From Castor canadensis (Eukaryota; Chordata; Mammalia; Rodentia; Castoridae), in assembly GCF_047511655.1 (NCBI RefSeq), contig NC_133400.1:35480001-35544000 (forward strand): a stretch of DNA of 64,000 nucleotides, written 5' to 3'. The stretch's first letter is position 1; every line of letters begins with the position of its first letter. The position numbers were made by a program, and so were the translations under genes. This document shows, in pieces, positions 49,340 to 63,602 of this stretch. The notes below the pieces were generated by a model, which had not been told where the DNA came from, searched no databases, and was given only the letters and a program-made list of their open reading frames with translations.

Positions 49340-49860
49340 GCTCCTGGCCCACCTAGGGACCGCGACAGGCTTCAGAACGCGGTGGGGGTGGGGATGGAGG
49401 CGGAGATGGAGTTTCCTCTGACTACTCTTTAAATTGCTATCACTTAAGTCTCAGAGAAACAAAGGAGATGGGTAAGCGGACAGGCATGGCTGTCGGGGAT
49501 TCTGAGGCCAGTACGGCCGCCGGATAAAGCGTACCCGCGGCGCCCCACACCCGGATGCTGCGGGAGGTGCTCTCAGCCCGTTCCCTGCATCCCTTCAGAT
49601 GGCGAGGCTCCTGTCGGGCCTCCACTGGTTGCAAGTCTGCTATCCCTTGGTTAAGCACAGTAGCTTCAAGGTCGCCCGGAAGGACCAGAGCTCCTGGAGT
49701 CCCTTGGGCTGCTTGGGGTCAGCAGCGGACGCCTTTGCTTTGGATTTGATAGACAGGTATGTTGGTTCTCCAGCCGCGGACTGATTAACTATCCCTTCAA
49801 GTCTCCGCCTTCCCGCACCCAGGCTGGGACGCGCCCTTCATCTCCGCATCTCCCTGACAC
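49340..49860. promoter_or_regulatory. Secondary CpG-rich patch upstream of CBLN1
   Basis: This patch is G+C-rich with many CpGs (for example around 49510-49560 and 49670-49800) and is separated from the main island by a GT microsatellite and a composite SINE. The short open frames in it show no recognisable protein. It could be an alternative promoter, an enhancer or a non-coding RNA start; nothing in the sequence decides among these. Confidence 0.45.
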
Positions 49861-49889
49861 TCAGCAAAACTGTATTGTTACTTTCGGGT

Positions 49890-49922
49890 TTGTGTGGTGT
49901 GTGTGGTGTGTGTGGTGTGTGT

Positions 49923-49973
<51 letters not shown>
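49890..49973 (+). repeat. (GT)n / (GTGTGGT)n microsatellite
   Basis: Several GTGTGTGGT units are followed by about 45 bases of pure GT. Confidence 0.95.
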
Positions 49974-49975
<2 letters not shown>

Positions 49976-50122
49976 AGTCTACGAATGGGATGAAAATTCA
50001 TTTCAGCTCAAAATTGCCCTCGAAAAACCGCCAATAAATCACAGGATTTGGTGTCTACTCTCCAGACAATGACAGGTACACGTGGATAAAACATGCAGAA
50101 AAGGTGCACAATACAGAAGAAA

Positions 50123-50362
50123 TGTGGAGGCAGCCAGTGGCTCACGCCTGTAATTCTAGCTACTGAGGAGGCTGAGATCAGGAGGATCCCGGTTCCAGGC
50201 CAGCCCAGACAAAAAGTGAGACCCTATCTCGAAAACAAAAACCAAACCAAAACAAAAAACCAACACAAAAAAGGACTGGTGGTATGGCTTAAGTGGTAGA
50301 GCGTCTGCCTAACAAGCGTGAAGCCTTAAGTTCAAACCCTAGTACCTCCAAAAAAATAAATA
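50123..50362 (+). mobile_element. Composite 7SL-tRNA SINE
   Basis: This is the best preserved dimer in the window: a 7SL-like unit with GGCTCACGCCTGTAATTCTA and GAGACCCTATCTCGAAAACA-type sequence, an A-rich linker, then a tRNA-derived unit with TAGAGCGTCTGCCTAACAAG and AGTTCAAACCCTAGTACCTC. Confidence 0.9.
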
Positions 50363-50527
50363 AGGATGCAAACCATAAATTTTAATTGCCAACGAGAAAG
50401 ACTTTAGATAAAGGAGACTGTGTGTGGATGTTCTGCCGGCCTAGTCCGGTTTTGCCAATCAACTCATCTTCGGTGCCCAGTGAAGTGCCGGGTACTTCAT
50501 TCGGTTTCAAACATCTATCCTGAGTAA

Positions 50528-50554
50528 GTGAATGAATGAATGAATGAATGAATG
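50528..50554 (+). repeat. (GAAT)n microsatellite
   Basis: About six tandem TGAA/GAAT tetramers lie just upstream of the CpG island. Confidence 0.95.
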
Positions 50555-51214
50555 CACGAACGCTCCACCAGACCTTCATAGCCCGCGGAGCAGGCGCTTC
50601 GAGAGGCGGACGAGAGCGGGAGGCCGAGCTCCATCCTCACGGCTAAGGGCCGAAGAAGAACCCCCTGCACCCCAAGCCCCAGCTGCTCACTGAGCCACCT
50701 TCCAGAGTGGCCGCAACGCGGACTCCCCGCGGCGCCACGTGAGCCACCCCGTAGGCCTTGGCGTAGGCCCCGCCCCGCCGCGCACGCACGCGCCCTGCAG
50801 ACCGGCAGCTAGCCGGGCCGGTCCCTGAGCAGAGGCTTGCCCCGCGCGGCCTGCGCCCACTGGGGGGCGCTCCCCTTCCACCCCGCGCATCCACACGCGG
50901 GAGCCTCTGTGCCCTCCGCGATTCGAAACTTGCGACCCTGGCGCGCGCCGCCTCCTACCTGAGGGCCGGCGAGGGAAGCGCGCGAGAAGGGCCGAAGGAG
51001 CTGAAGGGGATCCTGGCGTGAACCGGGAGACTAGAGAGCGAGCGGCCGCGGCGGACGGTCCGGGCTCGGGCGCGCGCGTATGCGCGCGCATTTCCCACCC
51101 TCGCTCCCTCGGTCGACTCCCGGCCAGAGCCCAACCCTGCTGCCGCGCGCCACCCGCTTCGCTGCGCCTAATAACAACGGCGCCCGGGGTCAGGTGGCCG
51201 CGCGCGGACAGGGC

Positions 51215-53766
<2,552 letters not shown>

Positions 53767-54160
53767 CTGGCTCGTAGCCTGAATGGAGGTGGGGGGAGGG
53801 AGGAGTGAGAAAGAGGCTGAAATTAAGAGGGCAAGGAAGCGGCAGCACTTGAAGCTATCCTACGTGTTTCCTAGCTGCCTCGGGGTAACAAGGTGCGCGC
53901 CCGGCGGCCCGACAACTTTGTCCTTTTCCTTATTAGGAGAAGTAAATTCCGCTTAGCTATGCGCACTCCCATTTCCAAAAATAAACTCGCCTCCCCCTAT
54001 TCCAGTTGCAGTAATCAAGAAAGAGACTGCCTTGTCATTGTTTGGCACCACTATGTCCATGTTTCCAAAAATTTATTTAAAAGAAACTTTGCATTTAACT
54101 ATATAATGTGAAATCTTTATTCCTATGCCCTTATCCTTCCACGTAGTGAAAATCTAATAT

Positions 54161-54215
<55 letters not shown>

Positions 54216-55250
54216 TCCCCTCTCCTTTCCTCTCCTCTTCGAGGGTAAGGTTTTTTTAATTTTTCTTTTTGAACGGAGGAGGTAGTTTTTAATATCACAA
54301 GTATTGCTCTTAAAACACCGCTCAAGAGTTAATTAGCTGAAGATACTTTGTGTCCTCGGCTGCTTGTTAGCCAAGAAAGGACTCACCTTAGTGGTGACTG
54401 GTTTAAAATATACATAAATATATATCATTTGTACACGAACTCTTCCCAGTGGAAACTGGCTGTGTTTCCGTATTTCTATGTCCTATTCGGAGTGATCGTG
54501 AAATCTAAGGCTGCTTGATGTTCTGATGCTTGTCAATGCCCTCGTGTTCTGTGGCTCCACTAAACGCCAAGGAGGTTCTCCCGGACGGTTCCTCTTCCTC
54601 TGTAACATACGTGTGAATAGCCAAAATTTAATTTTGCTTTAATCTAATAAAGTCGAAGTGGGACTTTTTATTTTTCTGAAGCAGCTTTTTGAACTCTGCA
54701 TTCCCCAGCTGCTAGGAATCTGGGGCACTGAAGGTCGAGGTCCACAGAAGCAGGAGACTTGGAAAACGCAAACACAGAAAGGCTGGGGTGCAAAGCCTTC
54801 CTGGCAAAGCCGGCCCTGCGCTCCTGCATCAGGCTTTGGGCCACCCCTGCCTTAGCCTGTGCTTTCTGCTTTGGCGCAAGAGTAAGAAATCTGGCAGATA
54901 TTCTGCTAGGCCTGGAAGCGAAGTTTGGGCTTTTCGAATTTCGAATGCACCGGGAATCCTTCCAATTCGAGTATCTGAATCACCCCGCTTTGGGTGGCAG
55001 CTTTCCCACACCTTCAATCCCTGGATGTCACCGACCCTCAATCAGCTCGGCAGTTCCCGAAGCAGCAGCTTACGTTTTATACCACCGCCTCTGAATCCGG
55101 AGTCCACCCGCCAAGCCATCCCGGCGCTCAGGACCCGTGATTTCGCTCATTCACTGGACTTTTATTCCAGAGGTTCGTCCAGGAGTTTTGATTGTATCAG
55201 AACATAATGTGAAAGCAAAATTGAAATAAACGACTTCATTTTGAGTCTGG
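53767..55250 (+). other. CBLN1: CBLN1 3' untranslated region (inferred)
   Basis: About 1.5 kb follow the stop codon without a clear interspersed repeat. AATAAA hexamers occur at 53980-53985, 54646-54651 and 55225-55230. The last is followed by sequence losing AT bias and is the likely main polyadenylation signal, because CBLN1 transcripts are usually about 2.3-2.5 kb. The earlier two could give short isoforms. A pyrimidine microsatellite lies at about 54162-54240. Confidence 0.6.
54162..54240 (+). repeat. (CT)n / polypyrimidine tract in the CBLN1 3'UTR
   Basis: About 55 bases of nearly pure CT dinucleotides are followed by C/T-only sequence to about 54240. On the transcript it would be a long pyrimidine tract able to bind PTB-type proteins. 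Confidence 0.9.
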
Positions 55251-57109
55251 AAGGCTGAGCCAATGTTTTTTGGCAGCGGGGCTGTTAGGCACCCGGGAAG
55301 CGCGTGGGCAGCGGAGGGCAAAGGGCCAGGATCTGCGACCGGGAAGGGTGCCTCTGGTTCTGGACCATCTTAGAGGTATTTTCCGGGCCCGAAATTCAGG
55401 GCTGAATTTAATTACTCCTGGAGAAGGATGAGGAAAAGAGGAAATACATCATAATACAGTAGGCACCATTTCTAGGTAACTGTTATCTGAGTTAGGGCCC
55501 AAAACTCTGGCCCTCTGTTGAAACCCAGGCCCTATTTCTCCTCCAGCCTGGCATCTCTAGCCGGGGCCCATCGCACATAGAGGGGACAAAAAGGAATTAA
55601 AAAACCAAAACAACTTCTTTTCATAAAGAGACAGCTTTGTCTCCAGTCTTCCTGTTAGGAAGAAGAGGTCAGGGACAATTGGAGCGTTTGATGGTGAAAC
55701 TACCTTAACCCAAAAGTTCTTAGGTGCAGAGCCTACCTCCAGGCGTGTGGAGACTGCACACTGCGTGGCCTGTAGCAGAGGCTCCCAGAAAGTGCAGGTT
55801 GGGTAGCCATACCCAAACAAGCTGTGTCTGGAATACCTTACATCCCAGAGGGCTGTGAGTGTGTGGTCATCCCTCATCTTGGGGACAGAACCACCAGGTT
55901 TTTGTCACTGTGGCTGCCACACTGAGAGATCACCAGGCTGTATCCCAATGGGGGGACTTTGGCAAGTCCTCTTTCAGGACTTCAATTTGCCCATTGTTAT
56001 GAAGATAGGGAGAAATCTGCTCCGTGTATCCAGCCATTCTCTGATTGGGCTGGAACGGGTAGATTCTTTTGCATTGGCTAGTGAGTCCTGCCTAGAGCTC
56101 GGGCCAGGGCACAAGCCTGGGTGGAACCTGGAAGGTCAAGATAGTCAGTGCATAAGGCCCCAGGGGGAGACAGAAGAGAGTGCCCTGCTTCTGTTCTGGC
56201 TCTAGCTGGCTCCATTCCTGAGGAAGAGTTGCTGCTTCCCCAGACATTTCAAATTGGCATTGAAGATCTTTCTTTGACCTGGCTCTAGCCTCTGCTTCCT
56301 CCACTTGTTGACCCCTGCCTCTGCTATTTGACAGATTGTCCCCATTACTTTCTCTGTGCCTCCACACCAGCTGTCCTGCTCTTGAAGTTTGAAGTACCCT
56401 TTCTCTCCTTCACTTTTCAAAATCCTATCCTACTGTGGACATAGAAAGTTCAACCCAAAGACTGCTTCCTCTGGAGCGCCATCAGGTTCACACAGCACAG
56501 ATGCTGCTCTCCAAATGAGGTTCACCTCCCCTCCTTGCCCTCTGTTGCAGTGGGGTAAAGGAGACATCTGAGGCTGGACTTGTCTCTCTGCTTTGGGTTC
56601 CATGAGGCAGTAGTGGGCCACACTAGCAAGCACCAGCGCTAAGGTGGTGTGCCTGCCTCAGAGGGCTTTGGGGGGTCCATGTTCCCCAAACTGTCCTATT
56701 CGTAAGCCTGAGTCTCCCCTTAGCCTGAGTGGGGCTATGGCTAGCTCTCTTCATGGGCTTGGCATGTGGTAGCTAAGCCACCTCTCCCTCCTCTGGGGCA
56801 AATATGGCAACCACTTAGGTCAGAGAGGGTGAGTTAACTTTGGCCTGAAAATTGGACTCCACGTGGGAGGCCTCAGAGAGTCCGAAAAGTAGGAGATCCA
56901 TGGAGAGAGATGAAGAAGAAAGAGCCTGCAGCTCAGTGGGGATTTCCTCCCTGTTCCCAGCCATAGGCTAGGGAGGTGGGGGAAGGAAGACTCTAAAACC
57001 TACCCCTCCCTTGGCTTCCTTTAATGTTTTTAACCTCTAGGCCCTTGCAGATCTGGGGCTTGCCTCCTTCTTTTGTCTAAGACGCTTTAGATCTCAGCCT
57101 CTAGGGGTC
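55251..57109. other. Intergenic downstream of CBLN1, no gene seen
   Basis: Open frames of up to 116 codons lack domains or splice context. No clear repeat is recognised. Confidence 0.45.
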
Positions 57110-57420
57110 CCAGGACCATCCAGACACAGTCTTACCCTCTGTCTGAAAGGCTCTTCCCCTGTCCCAGTGGCCTTGGCTACTTCTTCCTTTCAAGCCTCAA
57201 CAGTATTCGTCCCCTCCTCCAGGGAGCCTTGTGCGCCCCAGGTAGGCAAAACTGTTACCCTTTTTCCGGCCTCCTTGGGTATTTACCAATCTCCTCCCCC
57301 AAGCCCCACCACCACTGCTACCCCGCCGCCTCTGTAAGGACAGAGACTGCGCTTTTTCTGCGCAGCGTCCAGCACCCAGCTAGGCCTAGGGGACTGTGAG
57401 GGACTTCAGGGAGGTTTCTG
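57110..57420 (+). mobile_element. L2 LINE 3'-end fragment
   Basis: The phrases TCTGAAAGGCTCTTCCCCTG, CCAGGGAGCCTTGTGCGCCC and GGACAGAGACTGCGCTTTTT follow the order of L2 3' ends. It is well diverged. Confidence 0.6.
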
Positions 57421-57559
57421 GGACTACACCATGCCAAGCGCTCCAGTGAGCCGGCAGGCAAGGGGCGGGTTACGGCTCGCTCTGATTTCGACGAAGCTGC
57501 GCAAGGATGCGCAGGTCCGCGCCTGCCGCCCAGCTCGCGGACTCTGACACCACCAGCAG

Positions 57560-57670
57560 AGCTGGGAGCGTTAATTCTCGCAGCCCGGAGAATCGGCTCC
57601 TAATGAGAACATAATTACCCAGATGGAGCGGAATCTCGTCCAGCTCCTTAATTGTTGCCTTAATGGGGTG
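57560..57670. promoter_or_regulatory. TAAT-rich block, candidate enhancer
   Basis: Within about 100 bases lie TTAATT (57571), CTAATGAG (57600), ATAATTACC (57611), the E-box CAGATG (57620), CTTAATTG (57648) and CTTAATGG (57660), on a non-repeat, moderately GC background. Dense homeodomain cores with an E-box suggest a neural enhancer about 4 kb past the CBLN1 stop codon. No conservation data support this here. Confidence 0.35.
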
Positions 57671-57811
57671 CTGGGGAGGGGGTGCGGGGCGAAGGGAAGA
57701 GGTGGACTCTTCCGCGGGCCTTAGGTGGGTCCTGGGGACCGGGGACAAAGTGGAAGGCTGAAGACTTGGAGCTGTGGCCCTCTGTCCTGCGCACCGCTGC
57801 CACCTTACACT

Positions 57812-57880
57812 CCCCATGACTCAGTCTGAGCCTTATTTTCCTCCGTTAACAAATGCGAGGGGTGGACTAGGTGTCTTCCA
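57812..57880 (+). mobile_element. MIR SINE fragment
   Basis: AGTCTGAGCCTTATTTTCCT and CCGTTAACAAATGCGAGGGG resemble the MIR core. Confidence 0.55.
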
Positions 57881-58169
57881 GGTGTTCTACCTTTCCTGAT
57901 CCACGCATCCGGGAGTCTAACCCTTCCCCCTCTGGATGCCTGCAACCATCTCCCAGCCGGCGCTTTGTCAAGTGCTGGGACTCCCATAGGCATTCAAACA
58001 AAAGCAGCGAAACCCATTACTGACTGGGGAAGGACAGATCCTGGAGCTGAAGGTCAAGTCCAGAGGGAGAGCCGTGGTACACCTCACTTTGAACTAATTC
58101 CATGGGGGAAAAAAGGATTCCCAGAAGGTCTCTTGATCTCTTTATACAGGGCCCTCACTGAAGATACAA

Positions 58170-58470
58170 ACACTCCGAGCCTCAGTTTCAGTGACATTAA
58201 TCTCTTCGCAACAGGGTGGTTGGGAAGACTTTGCTAAAAGGTATGTAAAAAATGCCAAGCCCTGGCTGACACATAGTAGGTATTGAATAACTGAATAAGC
58301 AAGGAGCAATAGACAATTGGAATGTCACACAGTTACAGAAACAGGATACACCGGGACATCTGGGCAGATACCCATGTTGAACAGATGAGAAAACTGAAAT
58401 CTCAGAGCGGGAGGGACATAGCCAGTGCGCATGAGTGGTAGATACAGAAAAAGAATGCTGTGTGCTTCCC
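58170..58470. mobile_element. MIR/L2 fossil fragments
   Basis: GAGCCTCAGTTTCAGTGACA and GCTGACACATAGTAGGTATT (sense MIR 3' part) are followed by CAGATGAGAAAACTGAAATC (antisense MIR core). Confidence 0.6.
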
Positions 58471-59154
58471 TTTACCAACACACTTATCCTATCCCCCTCC
58501 TAGCTTTGGACTCCATCTCGTTGCTTATACACTTGCATTACCACTGTGGACAAATATTCTCTGTCTGGATGTCTGCATGCTTCCCATTGGAGCTGAGTCC
58601 TGCTCGAATGTCTGCATCTCCTTACAGGGTACTCCCTCCAAGGTAGCAGCTTTGTCTTCTTCTTACATGGCTCAGTGCCTCCATAGTGCCTGGCATAGAA
58701 CAAGTGTCTTGTGATGGTTTCATGAGGTAAACCAAATTTTTCCTGACACAACTGCAGGATATGGGCACAGTCAATGAAAACATCCTTCAGGGGATTTCTG
58801 GGACCTCTCACCCCCTTCTCTCCCCATCACTGATAGGAACACTGATATGGGCAGACAGGGAAAGCTTCCTTGGCACCTGCCCTTATTCTGGTCTTTTCTT
58901 CCCATCTCACTCTGAGCCCAGCCTGTCTCCAGGAAATCCCAGCTGTGATTCTAGGAAGTCAATGAGCAGGGTCAGTAAGAAGAGGCCAAGATTCAATGTA
59001 TGAGTGGTGCTCAGGTTTGTTGCTGGATCTTCTTTCTGACTAACTGCTTGCTGTGCATAGATGTGGCTGTCTATGCAGTTGTGTGACACAACCTGGATCC
59101 TCACCTTGCTAGACTAGGATAGACTCTCTCCCGCTCTGAACAGGCTCCGGGGCC

Positions 59155-59530
59155 TGACCCCAGCGCTCTGCTAGAGCTCCACCCCATCTGCAGAGACCTC
59201 CCTGACTGCCTATCAAGTCTCCTTAGTTCCCAGCCAGATTGCACCTTGATCACAACTTTGTTGGATGTTCAGTTCTGTGAGGATTGGCCCCGGAGCACAT
59301 GTTCTCTTCAGTGTGTACCTGATGCCTGGCACAGTGTCAGGGGCAGTAGATGTTCTTTAAATGCTCCTGGAACATATGAATGCATACAGAGTGGGTGGGC
59401 AGGTAGATGAAGGGATTTCTGGTTGCATTGTGAGTTCAACTGCCTGACTGTGAAGTCCTCTGAGGCAGACTCCTTATCTCTCTTGTTTGCAATTGTGTCC
59501 TAAGTGTCTGGCACAGTAGTTGGGATGCAG
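59155..59530 (+). mobile_element. L2 LINE 3'-end fragments
   Basis: GAGACCTCCCTGACTGCCTA, TGATGCCTGGCACAGTGTCA, GTAGATGTTCTTTAAATGCT and GTGTCTGGCACAGTAGTTGG follow the L2 3'-end pattern, apparently two overlapping pieces. Confidence 0.6.
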
Positions 59531-59544
59531 TCAGCATGAACAGT

Positions 59545-59770
59545 TTTTTTTTTCTTTAGATGCTGGGATTTGAACTCAGGGCCTTCCACTGGCCAGACAG
59601 GCGCTCTACCACTTACTTGACCCACGCCCCCAACCCTTTTGCTTTTAGTTTATTTTTCAGATACGGTCTTGCACTTTTGCCCAGGCTGTTCTCAGACAGA
59701 GGTCCTCCTACCTCTGCATTCTAAGTAGCTAGGATTACAGATGTGCCCCACAACACCTGGCTGAAAAGTA
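59545..59770 (-). mobile_element. Composite 7SL-tRNA SINE, minus strand
   Basis: The plus strand reads a T tract, GGGATTTGAACTCAGGGCCT (antisense B box), GCGCTCTACCACTTACTTGA (antisense A-box flank), then antisense 7SL sequence AGCTAGGATTACAGATGTGC. Confidence 0.9.
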
Positions 59771-62700
59771 TTTTTTGAATGAATGAATTCATTATGAAAA
59801 GTAATGTTTATTTTAGAGGGGAACCACATTGTTTCTGTTGTCTGGAGTTGATCCAACAGTAGAAGTTGTCTTTGCATTCTGCTTGCCCAATCCCATGCTG
59901 TGAGCACTTTAAAAGGTGGGGACCATATTTTATTTTTCTTAAAGGGCAGAAACACCCCTCCTCTTTTCCCTCCAGAATCTAATGTGATTTGGCTTTGGTT
60001 GATTAGCTGTTTCAGCAATCCAAGATCAAACCATTGAGTCTGTGACTGTGGGCAGGTATTGAAAATGGTACCATCTTTGTTACCTACCATAGGTAACAAA
60101 GATCCAAAGGTGCCAACAAGCTGGAGAGGCACAGGGATTGTCAGGTGTAAACAGTAGCCACATAGCTTGCACTGATGAGGGACTGGTAAGTCCTAGCTCA
60201 AGGCAGCCTCAAGGACCCTGGGTTTTGTTCTAGCTGAAAGCAGAATGAGCTATGAAATTCCTTCACAGATCTGGGTTCTGTTGCAGATCACAGGGGTGAA
60301 GGGGGGCTCAGTCAGCTTCCTCCAAAGAAAATGAAGGATTTCCCCTACCTTTCTTTCTCAGCCCCAGTGTCCAGCTGGGAGTTCAGCCTACCAGAGTTCT
60401 CTGGAATACTCTGGTAGAAAGAAACAACCTACTTACTCTGGTGAGGCACCATCTTCAGAAACTGATGCACACTTTCAGGCAGCTTTCAAAGAGGGAAGAG
60501 GGAATTTTTCACAAAGCAGAGGAGCTGGGTATTTCCTCCTCATTTAAAAGGCAGCCTGTGCTCTGCCCAGATCTGGTGCTAGAAAGACTCTCCTTTGTAT
60601 TTGGAGAGACTCAAAAATAAACTCCCTAGTTTATCATCTGCTGAGGAATTTAGGTGATTTTATAATGATGGAGTGGCTCCAAAGATGCTATTAAAATGCC
60701 GCAGGTGAGGAGCCTGCTATTTTACTAACTCATCTTGATCAAAGCTGGTCAATTTTTGTCTCAGCAATGTTCCAAATGCTCTCTCTGGTTCTCTCTTCTT
60801 GAAAGAGTTCATTTCAGGGTGATGCTTTGTTTGCTTATTCTGAAGGTGCTGAGGGTGAAGGTGTGCTCACACTACCAATGGAGCTTCTGTGCCGACTCAC
60901 ACTCTTGTGATGACCAGGACTCAGCTGCTTTTCTTTGCTTCTCCTCTGCCGAGTGCCAGTTTACTTGGCAGGTTCTCAAGCCTGTGGGCCTAAACAATCT
61001 CCTGGGCCAACATAAGTGATGGTGGCAGGTGATATTTTCAGCTGTTTTCCTTGGCTGCCTCGATGTGTCCCTGCCTCTGTCATAAAAATCTTTGATCCAG
61101 ACTGAGGTCAGAAAGGAGACTGCTCCCCAAGGAGTGGCATCACACAACCTGTGGGGTCCCATGACAACCAAAGTCTGCGAATTGCAGCACACTGGCTGGT
61201 GGAGTTGGGGGCTTCGCCTCTGAGTATCTTGCAGCAGAGCCTCCGCCCACAGGAAAAGCCATTTGATGACCACTCTTGGAGATGTGCCATGAAGCTTTTT
61301 TGGACCTTTTGAATCCATTTTCTCCTCAATTCTAACATTAGTGTCTCAAAACATCAACCAGCCCAAACCAAGAAACCTCCACCGAGACCATCCAGCTTGA
61401 ACTAGAACTCCTGACCTTGGACTGTGAGGCCTTTGTGATCTTCTGACTTCTGTGACCTTGTCTTCTACTGTTTTCCTCTGTGCAAAGTAACTCATTCTGG
61501 CTTTCTGTTTGTTCTAGAAAATGCCAAACTGTCTATACAAGAACCTTTGCACCTGTTGGCCCTTTGGGAACAATTCTCTTCCATCTTCACTTGTTATGTG
61601 ACCGTTTCCTTCTCCTCTTTGCAATCTGAGTGAAGTTCCTGATGACCAATCATCGAATACTGAGCTACTTTTCTTCTGCCAGCTGGGCTGTTCCTCTTCC
61701 AGCAGTCATGGCCCTGGGAAATACTATTTATCTGCTGACTTGTTTTCCCTTCTTCCTTAGGGACAGGGACCCGATCTGTCTTGTGCCCCACTGTATTGGA
61801 AGTATGGAAGAGATCCTGGGATGGGGGCGCTTGATTCACCTACAGATGACAGAATGGCAGAGCAGCCATGATCCCCTGTCACAGCAGGCTCCCAAGGGTC
61901 TCTTCTAGGGAGCTCAGGAGGAGCTGTGGGGTCAGAGGCCATTCAACACATCACCCATCAGAAGCCATGGTCATATAGAGGGCAAGTAGGTCAAGGATGG
62001 GGGGTGGGAGGTGGTCTTCCAGCCATATGTCAAAGGAGTGGACTTCCAGCTTGTCATTCTGTGTTGTGACAACTGGTTGATTCAGCTGAGCCACAGGACT
62101 GGGGTAGGGAAAACGGAAGTGTGTGGTGGATTGAATTTTTCCTACTGCAGTTTCTCTGCAACAGATGAGCACAAATAGAGAACAAGGAGCAAAGGGACTT
62201 GGTCAGGGGCAGAGGTGCCAGCATCCAGATTGTCATTTCTGGAACTGTAACTCAGCTTGGAGTGGAGATGGGCAGTAGTGAGGACTGCAGGAGGGGAGCG
62301 AGGGCTGGGGAGTCACATGCACAAGAGAGGAGGTGGCAACAGGGCTGGAACAGTAGCAAGGTGAGGCTAAAACTGTTGAAAATATGTGTCCTCTGACTGC
62401 CAGGTACTCTACAGAAACACTCAGGTACCTGGGAATGTCAATTGCATATTCACCTCAGCTCCCCATCACTGCATGCAGGCTCAGCAATAGCTTCGCTTTG
62501 TGAGCCCCATCCCAGAACCCAGGTCTGGGGCTGCCTTCCCACAGCCCAATGGAAGGGCGCATAGTACAGCAAAGCACAATCAGTTAGGGTTAGACATCCT
62601 CTTTACTTACAGTAATCCTCTCCCTCCTACACCATTATAAGCATCTCATGACCCTACTCAGTTTTCTTGACGTTTGGATTTCACCACCCCCTTTTGTATG

Positions 62701-63384
62701 ACAAGAACTCCCAGACCGTCCTGATCAAGAGAACAAGCTTTGAAGCTGAGCTGGGTTGGAAGGCCTGCTTTACCACTAGGTTCTTCAGGACTCTTGTGAT
62801 TTCAGATGACTGAAACTCAACCCAGAAGAATTACTGTCCCCAAAGGGTTATGAATTCAGGTATGGCTAGATCCAGGAGCTTAAACAGATCATAGGATCTG
62901 CCTCTCTTCACACTCAAACTTATTGCTAGATCCTCAGTTGTTACACTTTGACTTCAGCAACCACAGACTCACATTCTTCTTGCCAAGTTTCCCCATTAGG
63001 AGGAGAGTGCTTTCTCCACCTGCTACCTCCACCCCCAGTGCCAGCAAAAATTCCACAGCCAATAAATATTAAACTGACTTACAGCACCTGCATTCCAGAA
63101 TAAATCTCTATAGTCAGAAAAAAGAACCCGTTGGGGGAGGGGTGGGAGTAGGAAGAGGTAGCCTTGCCTGGGAGCAGCCATTACCAAAGAAATGGAACTG
63201 ACTTGTGAGTGAGCTACTTTCTGGCTGTGTAACTTTGACATCCTGTGCTTTTATTTCCTTGACTATTAAAATGAGTAGAGCATAAAAAATCTATTGTATT
63301 AGAATTAACCTATCAAAAAAGCAGGTCTGAAAGCAAAGATTTGCATTTTCCTGAATGGTGTCACTCATCACTTAAAGCGTACCT
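59771..63384. other. Intergenic, no gene seen
   Basis: About 3.6 kb with scattered open frames on both strands (up to 148 codons at 60872-61318 minus) that carry no recognisable domain. An L2-like scrap occurs near 61540. Nothing here supports a gene. Confidence 0.45.
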
Positions 63385-63455
63385 TGCTGGGGATGTAGCT
63401 CAGTGGAACAGCATGCGCAAGGCTGGTTTGACCTCCAGCATTACAAGAGAATAGG
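63385..63455 (+). mobile_element. ID-like SINE
   Basis: TTGCTGGGGATGTAGCTCAG is a tRNA-Ala-type A-box start, followed by a weak B box and a short A-rich end. Confidence 0.75.
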
Positions 63456-63539
63456 TCTCATTGTACTCTTTATCCTAGGCTGTGGATCCTCCTGGGTGTG
63501 ATCTGATAGCTCTCTTGCCCTCGCAGCCGGATCCCAGCC

Positions 63540-63602
63540 ATGGCCAGTATTTCTTTGCCTTGCTATGAAATACTGCTATGGCCAGTATTTCTTTGCCTTG
63601 CT
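63540..63602 (+). repeat. 38-bp-period tandem duplication
   Basis: ATGGCCAGTATTTCTTTGCC and the next five bases occur at 63540 and again at 63578 without change, separated by 13 other bases. Confidence 0.9.

Noticed and set aside
59692-60132. 146-codon minus-strand open frame
   Set aside because: Its C-terminal part is translated antisense SINE, which shows it is not a conserved gene.
60872-61318. 148-codon minus-strand open frame
   Set aside because: No recognisable domain, no splice or promoter context, and overlapping open frames in other registers.
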